Shown: one piece after another, positions 41,829 through 51,684 of the stretch
Layout: each line of letters opens with the position of its first letter
How positions within the stretch are numbered: position 1 is the stretch's first letter
Assembly (NCBI GenBank): GCA_025059995.1
Contig: JANXCF010000006.1
Span: 1 to 64,000, forward strand
Source of the DNA: Leptospiraceae bacterium
GTDB taxonomy: Bacteria > Spirochaetota > Leptospiria > Leptospirales > Leptonemataceae
Length of the DNA: 64,000 nucleotides
Direction of reading: 5' to 3'
Position numbers and translations under genes: made by a program
The notes under the pieces: generated by a model
Seen by the model: only the letters and a program-made list of their open reading frames with translations
Told to the model about the DNA's origin: nothing
Database searches by the model: none

Positions 41829-43446
41829 AAGCGAGTATGCCTTGGTTGAATTAGATGAAGAATTAGTTAAAAAAATCCTATATCATGTTGATATTCCTTT
41901 TGTAGTTTTCGATCAAGAATTGAAAATTCTCTATGCCAATGAAAGATTTTATCTTATATTGAAGTTTGAACCAAACGAAATCATTGGAACAAAGATTGAT
42001 ATCAATTCCCGTCATATCAAAGATGATTTCTACTTTTTTTTGTTGAATGCAAGGTTCAAAAGTTCCCAGCGAGATTATACGATTCAAACCCCATTAAACA
42101 TCACTCCTTTTGAATTGAAAAATCAAATCTATTATTTAGGCACTATTCATAACGCTTACTATGATACATTAACGGGTTTTCCGAATGTTTCTATTTTTAA
42201 GCTGAACTTGGAGAAAGCCATTGCCAATGCAAAAAGAAAAAACCATGTCTTGGCAGTTCTTTTTATTGATGTGAATAATTTTAAATTTATTAACGATAAC
42301 TTTGGACATTATATAGGTGATAAATTAATACAAAAAATTGCAAGTATCTTAGAGTCTTCTCTAAGACATGGAGACTTTATTACAAGAAAAGGTGGTGATG
42401 AATTTTTGATGCTATTAAATGAACTTTCAAGCAAAGAAGAAGCAGTTCTTATTGTTCAGGATATGCTAAGAATTCTTGATAGTCCTGTTATTGTTGAAAA
42501 TCAAGAGATTTCGGTTTCATTAAGCATTGGGATTTCTTTTTATCCCTATGATGGCGAGCAAGCTCAGGAACTCATCCAAAAAGCTGATTATGTCATGTAT
42601 AGAGTAAAAGAAAAAAAACAGAATTCTTTTGCACTCTTTACAAATGAATTAGAAAAAGAGATGCAATTAAGAAATCAGATTGAAAAAGAATTCTTAAATG
42701 ATTATTATGATAATTTTAAGAACTTTGGGGTAGTATATCAACCCATATTTCGCTATCTTTCAAAGAATAAGTTTTATCTTGATTCTTTTGAAGTTTTTTT
42801 TCGTTGGAATCGCAGAACTCAAAATGAGTTCGATACAAAGACTGCATTGGAAGTAGCAAAACAAAAAGGTTTTTTGTTTGAAATTGAAAAATTTGTATTT
42901 TTAAATGTTTTAGAAACTTTCAAGCAAATTGGGAAGTTGACCATTCCCATTCATTTTAATATATCCGATAGAATGTTTTACGATGCAAATTTTATTAGTT
43001 TTATCATAGAAAAAATTACTGAATACCAAATATCTCATGAATTTTTTGTTTTAGAAATCAGCGAAACTACGTTGTATAAAAATACATCATACAGTTTAAA
43101 TATACTTTCTGTTTTAAAAGAAAAAGGCTTTGTAATTTGTGTTGATGATTTTATGAGTTCACAAACGGATGTTAAACTCTTGTTCAAAACTAAGCCTGAT
43201 TTTTTAAAAATCAATATTCAAAGTTTTTTGAGTTTGAATGATGATTTTGAGTTCTTACTCGAGATCATTGACTCAGTTTCTATGGTACTGAAACCTAAAA
43301 TCATAGTCAGTAAAATTGAAACAAAAGAAGTTTTACTTCGATTACTCCAATCAAAAAGATTTCAGTTTTTTCAGGGTTTTTATTTGGGTAAAATCTTGAA
43401 TTCATCTCAAGTTTTCGATTATTTGAAAAAAAGGAGTCGGTTATGA
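41815..43446 (+). CDS. PAS-GGDEF-EAL protein with intact GGDEF and degenerate EAL
   Basis: A 543-residue signalling protein. It has a PAS-like N-terminus (FVVFDQELKILYANERF), a GGDEF domain opening DTLTGFPNVS with FIDVNNFKFINDNFGH and an intact active site RKGGDEFLM (diguanylate cyclase, making cyclic di-GMP), then an EAL-like domain. The latter begins YQPIFRY but has SFEVFFRW where EAL should be and DDFM where DDFG is usual, so phosphodiesterase activity is unlikely. It overlaps neuB by 14 bp and hemL by 4 bp. Confidence 0.85.
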   Translation: MTFFKSEYALVELDEELVKKILYHVDIPFVVFDQELKILYANERFYLILKFEPNEIIGTKIDINSRHIKDDFYFFLLNARFKSSQRDYTIQTPLNITPFELKNQIYYLGTIHNAYYDTLTGFPNVSIFKLNLEKAIANAKRKNHVLAVLFIDVNNFKFINDNFGHYIGDKLIQKIASILESSLRHGDFITRKGGDEFLMLLNELSSKEEAVLIVQDMLRILDSPVIVENQEISVSLSIGISFYPYDGEQAQELIQKADYVMYRVKEKKQNSFALFTNELEKEMQLRNQIEKEFLNDYYDNFKNFGVVYQPIFRYLSKNKFYLDSFEVFFRWNRRTQNEFDTKTALEVAKQKGFLFEIEKFVFLNVLETFKQIGKLTIPIHFNISDRMFYDANFISFIIEKITEYQISHEFFVLEISETTLYKNTSYSLNILSVLKEKGFVICVDDFMSSQTDVKLLFKTKPDFLKINIQSFLSLNDDFEFLLEIIDSVSMVLKPKIIVSKIETKEVLLRLLQSKRFQFFQGFYLGKILNSSQVFDYLKKRSRL

Positions 43447-44741
43447 ACATTACCATTAACATAGAAAAAAGTCAAGAGTTATATAATGAAGCTCTGAGGT
43501 ATTTACCGGCAGGTGTAAATAGTCCTGTTCGAGCATTTCGACAAGTAGGAGGAACTCCTATCTTCATCAAAGAAGCAAAAGGATGTTATATTATAGACGT
43601 AGACGATAATGAATATTTAGATTTTTGTAATTCATGGGGTGCTATCATTAGTGGTCATAGACACGAAAAAATCATACAAGCCATCAAAGAACAAGCACAA
43701 CATGCTTTGACCTTAGGGATTCCCAATCCATTAGAGGTCGAAATCGCAAGGAAACTCGTTGATCGAATCCAAAAAAAAGTCCCATCTTTGCAAAAAATTC
43801 GTTTTGTGAATTCTGGAACTGAAGCCGTCATGAGTGCGATTCGGTTGGCTCGAGGTTATACCAAAAGAAATAAAATCATCAAGTTTGAAGGTTGCTATCA
43901 TGGGCATGTTGACTCACTTTTGGTTAAGGCTGGATCAGGACTTGCCACTTTTGGACAACCCAGTTCTGCAGGAATCCCAACGAGCTTTTCTGAACACACA
44001 ATTGTTCTTCCTTTGGATGACGAAGATGCTATTCGTAAGACATTTGAAAAATATCCTGATGACATCGCATGTGTGATTATCGAACCCATACCCGCAAATC
44101 ATGGGCTCCTTCTTCAACGAAGGGAATACTTAGAGTTTTTGAGGGAGATTACGAAAGAATACCAGTCAGTTTTGATATTTGATGAAGTTATTTCTGGCTT
44201 ACGAGTTAATTATGAAGGAGCTGCGGGATATTATCACATTGAACCTGATCTTTTAACTTACGGAAAAATTTTAGGGGGTGGGTTGCCTGTGGGAGCTTTT
44301 GGTGGGCGAAAAGAAATCTTTGACCTTATCTCTCCGGATGGTCCTGTTTATCAAGCTGGGACTTTGAGTGGAAATCCTTTAGCCATGGCTGCAGGGATTG
44401 CTCAGTTAGAACTCTTAACAGAAGAATTCTATCAGGATTTGGAAGAAAAAGGTAGATATTTAGAAGAAAATTTAAAAAAGATTTTCATGGAGAAATCCCT
44501 GCCATTTCGTGTGGTTCGAATAGCTTCTATTTTTTGGATTTACGTTGGAGAGAACCCACCTCGTAGAGCTGATCAAGTATCCAGTGAGAGTATGAAAATC
44601 TATGCAAAATTCTTTCATCATTGCCTTCAACATAATGTCTATTTAGCCCCTTCTGGATACGAAGTTGGATTTCTGAACTCTGCCATGACCTATGCGGATT
44701 TGGACAAATTCTTAGAAGTTGTAAGAAAATTTTATGTTTAA
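43443..44741 (+). CDS. hemL: Glutamate-1-semialdehyde 2,1-aminomutase
   Basis: A PLP enzyme that makes 5-aminolevulinate, the haem precursor. The 432 residues match HemL along their length: YLPAGVNSPVRAFR, VNSGTEAVMSAIRLARG, EGCYHGHVDSLL, LIFDEVISGLRV, TYGKILGGGLPVGAFGG (with the PLP lysine in YGKILGG) and YQAGTLSGNPLAMAAG. Its start overlaps the GGDEF-EAL gene by 4 bp, and the sensor kinase starts within its end. Part of the haem cluster hemL-hemK-hemR-hemE. Confidence 0.96.
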   Translation: MNITINIEKSQELYNEALRYLPAGVNSPVRAFRQVGGTPIFIKEAKGCYIIDVDDNEYLDFCNSWGAIISGHRHEKIIQAIKEQAQHALTLGIPNPLEVEIARKLVDRIQKKVPSLQKIRFVNSGTEAVMSAIRLARGYTKRNKIIKFEGCYHGHVDSLLVKAGSGLATFGQPSSAGIPTSFSEHTIVLPLDDEDAIRKTFEKYPDDIACVIIEPIPANHGLLLQRREYLEFLREITKEYQSVLIFDEVISGLRVNYEGAAGYYHIEPDLLTYGKILGGGLPVGAFGGRKEIFDLISPDGPVYQAGTLSGNPLAMAAGIAQLELLTEEFYQDLEEKGRYLEENLKKIFMEKSLPFRVVRIASIFWIYVGENPPRRADQVSSESMKIYAKFFHHCLQHNVYLAPSGYEVGFLNSAMTYADLDKFLEVVRKFYV

Positions 44742-45798
44742 GATTACAAAAGAATTCAGTTTTTATGTGATTGCTTTGAACGTCTTAATCATTGTCCAAG
44801 TTGTTTGGTGGATAATCTTTTTTTTTGGGATTTTAAGAGAATACCAAAATATTCTCGAAGTCAAAGAAGCCATTTTGTTGTCTTATCTAAATCACAAAGA
44901 AATTGAAATACCTGATTTTGTGTATTTCGACGAGGGAGAAAAAATCTATAAAATCAAATCCGAGCATGAGCTAGCCAATCAAATTAGATTTAAAGGATAT
45001 AGAAACATGCTACTTTGGGAAGGTGGTTTTTTTGCTTTCGTCTTGATTTTGATTTCTTTTGTCATGATAAAAAGCTATTTGAAAGAAAAAAAAACATTAG
45101 AAGAGAAATTATTGTTTTTAAATAGTTTTACTCATGATCTAAAAACCCCTTTGGCAGCAGTCAAACTCAACTTGCAAACCATGAAAAAGAAATTTGAAGA
45201 TCCGTTATTTTCTGAACTTTTGAGCTCTAGCTTAGAACAATTGGAACGTCTGAATCAAAGAATTTCCATGATACTTTTGAATAAAGAAATGAATTATCTC
45301 AAAGAAAATGGTATATACAAAATTCAGTTTTTATCAATCCTTCAAGAAGTTTTGTCTGACTTAGAAAAAATCATAATAGAAAAAGATGCAAGGATAACTC
45401 TACAAAACACTTCTAATCAACAAGAACTACATTTAAAAATATCTCCTCAGTGGTTTTATTTTATATTGAAGGAATTAATCACAAATTCATTGAAATATTC
45501 CCATAGGGGAGTTCAGATAGAAATTTCTTTTCAGTTTATAAAAGCTTGGTGGAGAAAAAAATTCGTAATAAAAATAAAAGATGATGGATGGGGTATTAAC
45601 GAGAAAAAAGGGTTTTTGCTTTTTGAACCTTATCAGCGTTTTCATGATGTTCAAACTCAAACCCAAACTATTGAAGGGACCGGCTTAGGTTTATATTATA
45701 TCAAAGAAATTTTGAGCAAAACCAAAGGAAATATCACATGGAAAAGATTAAATCAAGGTTCTGAATTTCAAATAGAATTTTCTTACTACTATGAATAG
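44734..45798 (+). CDS. hemK: Membrane sensor histidine kinase (HemK-like)
   Basis: A 354-residue kinase with two transmembrane helices (about 10-32 and 92-112) enclosing a short extracytoplasmic loop of some 60 residues. The phospho-accepting His is in FTHDLKTPLA, and the ATP domain has ELITNSLKYS, DDGWGI and GTGLGLYY. It lies between hemL and hemE and overlaps the regulator by 8 bp. As I recall, Leptospira has such a pair, HemKR, within its haem locus, controlling haem synthesis and use; the name is given by synteny only. The signal sensed is unknown. Confidence 0.8.
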   Translation: MFKITKEFSFYVIALNVLIIVQVVWWIIFFFGILREYQNILEVKEAILLSYLNHKEIEIPDFVYFDEGEKIYKIKSEHELANQIRFKGYRNMLLWEGGFFAFVLILISFVMIKSYLKEKKTLEEKLLFLNSFTHDLKTPLAAVKLNLQTMKKKFEDPLFSELLSSSLEQLERLNQRISMILLNKEMNYLKENGIYKIQFLSILQEVLSDLEKIIIEKDARITLQNTSNQQELHLKISPQWFYFILKELITNSLKYSHRGVQIEISFQFIKAWWRKKFVIKIKDDGWGINEKKGFLLFEPYQRFHDVQTQTQTIEGTGLGLYYIKEILSKTKGNITWKRLNQGSEFQIEFSYYYE

Positions 45799-46510
45799 CA
45801 AACCTAAGTATAAAATACTCTTGATTGAAGATGAAGATGCTATTCGAAAAGCACTAAAACTCAATTTAGAAGAAGAATTTATTGTAAGTAATTATAAAAG
45901 CGTCGAAGAATTTTTATCTAATGAAAGCAATTTTTGGGAAGAATTTCCATATGATTTAGTGATTTTGGATATCATGCTTCCTGGAAGGCTCAATGGTTTG
46001 GATTTTCTGAAGCAGATAAAGTCTCGCTGGGATAAACCAGTGATTATCATCACAGCTCGTAATCGTTTAGATCAAAAGTTAGAAGCCTTTGACTTAGGAG
46101 CAGATGATTACATAACAAAACCTTTTGAATTAGAAGAATTAATTGCTCGAGTAAAAAGCAAATTAAAAATAAAAAAACATCACAAGATCAAAATTGGCGA
46201 TGCTATCGTAGATTTTCATAAACAAGAAATCTATAAAATCTCAACAAAAGAAATCATTCCGTTAACCAATAAAGAAGCTGGTATCTTATATTTGCTATAC
46301 GAAAATAAGGGAAAACCCGTCTCAAGGGCAGATATTTTAGAGAAATTGTGGCCTAATGAATATCCCACTAATCGCACAATTGATAATTTCATTCTCAGAT
46401 TACGAAAGGTGTTAGAACCTGATCTTTCTAATCCCAAGTATATTATCACTAAACATGGAAAGGGTTATGAACTTTCGGATGAAGTAAGAGTATATCAGGA
46501 ATCCTTATGA
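45791..46510 (+). CDS. hemR: OmpR/PhoB-family response regulator (HemR-like)
   Basis: 239 residues: a receiver domain (D13/D14 region EDED, phospho-Asp in VILDIMLPG, Thr in IITARNR, Lys in ITKPF) and a winged-helix DNA-binding domain (LTNKEAGILYLLYENKGKPVSR split by the turn, RTIDNFILRLRKVLE, HGKGYEL). It overlaps the kinase and hemE by a few bases. By synteny it corresponds to HemR of Leptospira, reported to act as both activator and repressor of haem genes. I have not identified its binding box here. Confidence 0.85.
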   Translation: MNSKPKYKILLIEDEDAIRKALKLNLEEEFIVSNYKSVEEFLSNESNFWEEFPYDLVILDIMLPGRLNGLDFLKQIKSRWDKPVIIITARNRLDQKLEAFDLGADDYITKPFELEELIARVKSKLKIKKHHKIKIGDAIVDFHKQEIYKISTKEIIPLTNKEAGILYLLYENKGKPVSRADILEKLWPNEYPTNRTIDNFILRLRKVLEPDLSNPKYIITKHGKGYELSDEVRVYQESL

Positions 46511-47523
46511 GAATACTAAAAGCTCTGCAAAAACAGCCTTTAGATAGAGTTCCGTATTGGTTCATGCGACAAGCGGGTAGATATTTGCCTGAGTATCATC
46601 AAGTTAAAGGTTCAGAAAACTTTTTGTCGCTAACTAAGAATATAGAAAAATCCATCGAGATTTCCCTTCAACCCCATAAGCGTTTCGATGTGGATGGTGT
46701 GATTATTTTTGCGGATATTCTAACTCCCCTTGAGGCATTGGGCATTTCTATAGAATTTCGAGAAACAATTGGTCCAGTTGTTCAATTTGATATTTTTCAT
46801 CCTGAGCAACGCCAAAAGTTAAAACAATTTGATCCCGAAAATCAAGTTGCTTTCATAAAAAAAGTCATTCAAGGAATAAAGAATTATCGAGATTCCCGTA
46901 GTCCCGAAACAGGCATCATTGGTTTTGCAGGAGCTCCCTTTACTTTGCTGAGTTATTTGATTGAGCGAAAAACATCCAAACAATTCGAAAACACAAAAGA
47001 ATTCATGTTTAACTTTGAGGATTTATATCATGAAGTCATGATGGATTTAACTTCTATTACGATTTCTTATCTTAACCATCAAATTGACTCAGGAGTAGAT
47101 GTAGTTCAATTGTTTGATAGTTGGGGTGGTTATCTTACTTTTGATCAATATCATGAATTTGTTTTTCCCTATATGAAAAAAATTATTGATGAAATCAAAA
47201 GAAAGATTCCCGTAATTTTGTTCGTTGGGAATCATGCGCACCTAACTTCTCTTCTTGTAGAATTGAAGCCATCGTGTTTGAGTTTGGATTGGCGTATTGA
47301 ACGCTTTGATGATATTCCTGATGATATCGCCATTCAAGGAAACATGGATCCTTTGATACTACTTGGAAAACAAGGAAGAGTGACTCACGAAACAACTAAA
47401 ATCTTAGAGAGGTTTGCTCGTAGGAAAAATTTTATCTTCAATCTTGGTCATGGGATGAATCCTCATACTCCTTTACACAATGTTGAAGCTATGATAGAAA
47501 CAATTCGGAACTTTCGTTTATAA
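46507..47523 (+). CDS. hemE: Uroporphyrinogen decarboxylase
   Basis: Removes four carboxyl groups from uroporphyrinogen III in haem synthesis. The 338 residues include RVPYWFMRQAGRYLPEYH with the substrate-binding arginines, VIIFADILTPLEA (catalytic Asp), GFAGAPFTLLSYLIE, FDSWGG, and GNMDPLIL and LGHGMNPHTP. The length is typical. It is the last gene of the plus-strand operon starting at trpE and overlaps the next, convergent gene by 6 bp. Confidence 0.96.
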   Translation: MRILKALQKQPLDRVPYWFMRQAGRYLPEYHQVKGSENFLSLTKNIEKSIEISLQPHKRFDVDGVIIFADILTPLEALGISIEFRETIGPVVQFDIFHPEQRQKLKQFDPENQVAFIKKVIQGIKNYRDSRSPETGIIGFAGAPFTLLSYLIERKTSKQFENTKEFMFNFEDLYHEVMMDLTSITISYLNHQIDSGVDVVQLFDSWGGYLTFDQYHEFVFPYMKKIIDEIKRKIPVILFVGNHAHLTSLLVELKPSCLSLDWRIERFDDIPDDIAIQGNMDPLILLGKQGRVTHETTKILERFARRKNFIFNLGHGMNPHTPLHNVEAMIETIRNFRL

Positions 47524-48477
47524 ATCAAGTTCAAAACTTTCATATGCTATAAAAATCTGTAAAGAATGGGAATTATCGTAATCGACTATATCTTTATATT
47601 TAATAGCCTTTTGATAAACTTGATCAATCATTTCATCGTTGTATGATGGATCATGATGAAATAAAATCAAATTTTTTACGTTGGCTTTTAGTGCTAAATC
47701 GGTAGCAATATTAGCAGAGCTGTGCCCCCAGTCTATTTTCATGAGTAGTTGTTCATCAAGCGTATATTGTGTATCAAAAACTAAAACATCAGCATCGGAA
47801 AAAAATTCGATGTAGCTATCTAAATCTTTATTATCGAAGCGAAATTCTGCATCGGAAGAGAAAACAAAAATTTTATCATTTTCTTGGATTTTGTATGCAT
47901 AAGAAATTCCTGGATGTCGAAGTGCTTTTGAGTTAATCTTTAAGTCATAGATTTGGAAAACCTCTCCTTCTTTATGGATGTGGAAATACTTTGTAGCTTG
48001 CATCTGATCAAAACTTACAGGGAAATGTTCAAAATGATTTTGATATCGTAATCGTTCTTCTATGTCGGGATGAATTCCATGGAAATGGAATATATTTCCT
48101 TTAACGTATAGGGGTTCGAAAAAAGGGATTCCTTGAATATGATCCCAGTGGGAGTGGGTCATCAAAATATGAGCAATTCCTTTCCCATGACGAAATCCTT
48201 CATTCATGAGTGATTGTCCTAATTCCCGCATTCCAGTGCCACCATCGATGATAAGAATTTCGTTCTTTGAGGTTCGAACTTCTATACAAGTCGTATTTCC
48301 ACCATAGGTAGAGACCATGGAAAAAGGCAGGGAATTGATAAAGTTTTCAATTGATTTTTCATCTAAAATATCTGAGGGTTTTGCAAGAGAGAGAACTTTT
48401 TTTATTTTGGATTTAATCATATGACCTTTGATGGGAGAAGGGATAGAACCTCTAACACCCCAGAACCGAATTTTCAT
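47518..48477 (-). CDS. Metallo-beta-lactamase-fold hydrolase
   Basis: A 319-residue MBL-fold enzyme with an intact metal motif THSHWDHIQG and further ligands in RHPGISYAY, FSSDAEF and FHHDPSY. The opening KIRFWGVRGSIPSP and the segment YGGNTTCIEVR match a group of phosphodiesterase-like MBL proteins (PhnP/CpdA-like and GGDEF-linked forms). Likely cleaves a phosphodiester or cyclic nucleotide; not known. It diverges from the hybrid kinase with 52 bp between. Confidence 0.85.
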   Translation of the reverse strand: MKIRFWGVRGSIPSPIKGHMIKSKIKKVLSLAKPSDILDEKSIENFINSLPFSMVSTYGGNTTCIEVRTSKNEILIIDGGTGMRELGQSLMNEGFRHGKGIAHILMTHSHWDHIQGIPFFEPLYVKGNIFHFHGIHPDIEERLRYQNHFEHFPVSFDQMQATKYFHIHKEGEVFQIYDLKINSKALRHPGISYAYKIQENDKIFVFSSDAEFRFDNKDLDSYIEFFSDADVLVFDTQYTLDEQLLMKIDWGHSSANIATDLALKANVKNLILFHHDPSYNDEMIDQVYQKAIKYKDIVDYDNSHSLQIFIAYESFELDL

Positions 48478-48529
48478 ATTAAACTAATTTTAGTTGTATG
48501 AAATTTTTGAAAAGAAAAAATGAAAATGA

Positions 48530-50503
48530 ATGGATAAAACTTTCGACCTCTTTGAAATATACAAAAACGTTTTTGATCATGGTGATTTAGCAATATTTGT
48601 ATTCAAGGTTATAAAGAAATCAGAAGATTATGATTATCAATTTTTATTAACCAATCAAACCCACCAAAAATTAACGGGGATCACTTTAAAAGAAATCCAA
48701 AACAAATATTTAATGGAACTTAAATCGATTGTTCCTACAGAAGAACTGAAAAAAATAAAAGAACATTATGATACTTGTGCTCGAGAAAAGAAAATGATCG
48801 AATACGAAGAAGAAATAATCATAAAAGGAAAAAAGACCTATTGGTTTACAAAGTTGACTCCTATTCTGCATAATGGCGAAGTAGATATCATCATAGGAGC
48901 CTCAATTGATATTAGTAAACTAAAGCAATATGAAAATACCATTATCAATCAATTGAGTATTCTTGATATCTTAGTTAAAAATACACCTGTTGGTATTGCT
49001 ATTACTGATAGTAATTTTCATATCATTTTTTATAATCCGAGGTTTTTAAAAATCTGGGAATTGAATGAAGAAACACTTAAAAGTGACAAACAAGTATTTT
49101 TTCATATGCTAAAGCAGATCAAAAACCGTAAAAAAGTTTATCCAAAGATCATGGAAGTAGTGAATAAAAGAAAAATTGGAACAATTAGATACATAAGATT
49201 GAAAAACAAAATCATTGAGTTCTTAATAATTCCTATGTATCATGATCAAACTTTTTCAGGTTATTTTGGTTTTTATAATGATGTAACAAAAGACTATGTT
49301 TATAAAAAACGATTGAAAAAAATGTTAATACAACTGAGACTAGCGAATAAAAGTAAAAGTGAATTTTTAGCAAATATCAGCCATGAACTACGAACACCAT
49401 TAACTACTATCATTGGATTGACAGATATAATCAAAAATCATATCAAAGAGTCAAGTCTTGCTAAATACATTTCCATAATTGAGGAATCTTCTCAGGTTTT
49501 ATTAAACATCATACAGGATTTACTTGACTTATCTTCAATTGAATTAGGCACAGTCAAGATACAAAATCAGCCATTTCTATTAAGTAAACCGATTGAACTT
49601 TTGATACAAACTTATAAGATGCATTGTCAGAAGAAAAACTTAAAATTCTTATATACCACCAATTTAGAAACTTTTCCTTTTGTTTATGGGGATGAAAAGC
49701 GATTGTATCAAATTATCAATAATTTGCTATCGAATTCTTTTAAATTTACAAATGTTGGCTTCATACATCTTAAAGTTTTTGCTAAGGAACAAAATGAAGA
49801 TGAAATCAAAATCCATATCATAGTTGAGGATACAGGGATTGGTATTCCAGAACATCGTTTAGATGAAATCTTTGAAAAATTTAAAAAATTTGATGAACTA
49901 AATGTAAATCCTCAAGGAACAGGTATAGGTTTAGCTATAGTAAAGGAATTTGTAAAATTAATGAATGGAAATATCTCCGTGCAATCCAAAGTAGGGGTAG
50001 GAACTTCGTTTGAAATCCTTTTACCTTTTAAAAAATACAAAGAACCAATTAATGTCAATGTTGCTGAACAGACTGTGGAAGAAATCTTAGAGACTTATAA
50101 ATTTTTGCTGGAAAATAAAAAGATCCTCATTTCCGAAGATGCGATAGAAATTCAATTATTGTTAAAAAAATACTTAGAAAATACAGGTTTGAAATATGAT
50201 ATTGTATCTAATGGGATAGAAGTCTTAGAAAAGATCAAGAAAAATACCTACGATGTCATTTTGTTGGATTTACGTATGCCAATTATGGATGGTTTTGAAA
50301 CCTTCAGGCAAATTGATAGTAAAATCAAAAGTAATACTCCTATAGCTGCTTTGACTGCTTATTCATCAGAAATTGATATAAGAAAAACAAAAGAATTAGG
50401 TTTTACAACCCATATCAGTAAACCAATAAAAAGAAAAGATTTGATTCTCAAAATCATAGAATTGTTAAAAACGAAAGAAAGGATTACTCAAAATCAAAAG
50501 TAG
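48530..50503 (+). CDS. Hybrid histidine kinase with PAS domains and receiver
   Basis: A 657-residue cytoplasmic hybrid kinase without transmembrane segments. Two PAS domains (about 15-140 and 145-265), then HisKA with ISHELRTPLTT, HATPase with NNLLSNSFKFT, DTGIGIPEH and GTGIGLAIVKE, and a C-terminal receiver (ISEDAIE, LLDLRMP with the phospho-Asp, and SKPIKR). The receiver on the same chain implies a phosphorelay or internal regulation, but no Hpt protein is seen nearby. Signal unknown. Confidence 0.9.
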   Translation: MDKTFDLFEIYKNVFDHGDLAIFVFKVIKKSEDYDYQFLLTNQTHQKLTGITLKEIQNKYLMELKSIVPTEELKKIKEHYDTCAREKKMIEYEEEIIIKGKKTYWFTKLTPILHNGEVDIIIGASIDISKLKQYENTIINQLSILDILVKNTPVGIAITDSNFHIIFYNPRFLKIWELNEETLKSDKQVFFHMLKQIKNRKKVYPKIMEVVNKRKIGTIRYIRLKNKIIEFLIIPMYHDQTFSGYFGFYNDVTKDYVYKKRLKKMLIQLRLANKSKSEFLANISHELRTPLTTIIGLTDIIKNHIKESSLAKYISIIEESSQVLLNIIQDLLDLSSIELGTVKIQNQPFLLSKPIELLIQTYKMHCQKKNLKFLYTTNLETFPFVYGDEKRLYQIINNLLSNSFKFTNVGFIHLKVFAKEQNEDEIKIHIIVEDTGIGIPEHRLDEIFEKFKKFDELNVNPQGTGIGLAIVKEFVKLMNGNISVQSKVGVGTSFEILLPFKKYKEPINVNVAEQTVEEILETYKFLLENKKILISEDAIEIQLLLKKYLENTGLKYDIVSNGIEVLEKIKKNTYDVILLDLRMPIMDGFETFRQIDSKIKSNTPIAALTAYSSEIDIRKTKELGFTTHISKPIKRKDLILKIIELLKTKERITQNQK

Positions 50504-50574
50504 TATTGGATTTTATGATTCTGAAAAAATAGGTTTTTATTTGACCCTAAATAGATTTCTGTAGTTTCGAAATT

Positions 50575-51678
50575 ATGTCTTTGAAATGTGGGATTGTAGG
50601 TTTACCGAATGTAGGGAAGTCAACTATCTTTAATGCTTTGACGAATGCTGGTGCGGCTTCTGCGAACTATCCTTTTTGCACTATTGATCCTAATTTTGGA
50701 GTCGTTGAGGTTCCCGATAAGCGATTGTGGAAATTGGCAGAGGTTGTGAAACCGAAGAATGTAGTCCCTACGTATATGGAGTTTGTAGATATTGCTGGTC
50801 TTGTGGAAGGAGCTCATAAAGGAGAAGGCCTTGGAAACCAATTCCTATCCCATATTCGAGAAACTCATGCTATCGCTCATGTAGTTCGTTGTTTTGATGA
50901 TCCTAATATCATTCATGTCAAAGGAAAAGTAGATCCTTTGTATGACATTCAGGTCATTCATTTAGAGCTCATCTTAGCAGATTTAGAGTCATTAGAAAAA
51001 CAACTACAAAAATTAGAAAGAAAGATCAAAGGCAACGACAAAGAAGCCAAGGCAAAATACGAGTTGGGTAAAAAATTTTATTCTGTTCTTGAGCAAGAAA
51101 AAAAAGCAAGAACATTGATCTCAGACTTAACTGAAGAAGAAATACGATTAGCACGGGATTTTCACCTTTTAACGTGGAAACCAGAAATCTATGTTTTAAA
51201 TGTAGATGAGGGTTCCATCTCTAATGGCAATGAAATGACTCAAAAAGTTATCGAAAAAGCCATAAAAGAAAATACTGAATTTGTGATTGTATGTGGTAAG
51301 ATCGAAGAAGAACTTTCGGTATTATCAAAAGAAGAACGAAAAGAATATTTAGAGTCCTTAGGGGTGCAAGAATCAGGATTGGAAAAATTTATATTAGCTT
51401 CTTATCGTTTGTTGGATTTGATTACTTTTTTTACTGCAGGTGAACAAGAAGTTCGCGCTTGGACCGTCAAAAAAGGAACCAATGCAAAAGATGCTGCTGG
51501 TGAAATCCATTCTGATATTGCTAAAGGCTTCATAAAAGCCGAAGTCATTTCTTATAGTGATTTTGAAGAGTTTGGTTCATTACAAAAAGCAAAGGAAGCA
51601 GGAAAACTACGCTTTGGAGGAAAAGATTACCCCATACAAGATGGAGATATTTGTTATTTTCGATTTCACGCAGGGTAA
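50575..51678 (+). CDS. ychF: Ribosome-binding ATPase YchF
   Basis: An Obg-family P-loop protein preferring ATP; binds ribosomes and is linked with oxidative stress in E. coli. The 367 residues show GIVGLPNVGKST, DIAGLVEGAHKGEGLGNQFL, and NVDE where true GTPases have NKxD, a marker of ATP use. The C-terminal TGS domain (ITFFTAGEQEVRAW to GDICYFRF) is complete. Ends 6 bp before the convergent flippase-methyltransferase gene. Confidence 0.95.
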   Translation: MSLKCGIVGLPNVGKSTIFNALTNAGAASANYPFCTIDPNFGVVEVPDKRLWKLAEVVKPKNVVPTYMEFVDIAGLVEGAHKGEGLGNQFLSHIRETHAIAHVVRCFDDPNIIHVKGKVDPLYDIQVIHLELILADLESLEKQLQKLERKIKGNDKEAKAKYELGKKFYSVLEQEKKARTLISDLTEEEIRLARDFHLLTWKPEIYVLNVDEGSISNGNEMTQKVIEKAIKENTEFVIVCGKIEEELSVLSKEERKEYLESLGVQESGLEKFILASYRLLDLITFFTAGEQEVRAWTVKKGTNAKDAAGEIHSDIAKGFIKAEVISYSDFEEFGSLQKAKEAGKLRFGGKDYPIQDGDICYFRFHAG

Positions 51679-51684
51679 AATTTT

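Noticed and set aside
44734-45798. A haem-lyase or methyltransferase HemK (PrmC) reading of the name hemK
   Set aside because: The gene encodes a histidine kinase; hemK here follows the HemKR naming and not the old name for PrmC.
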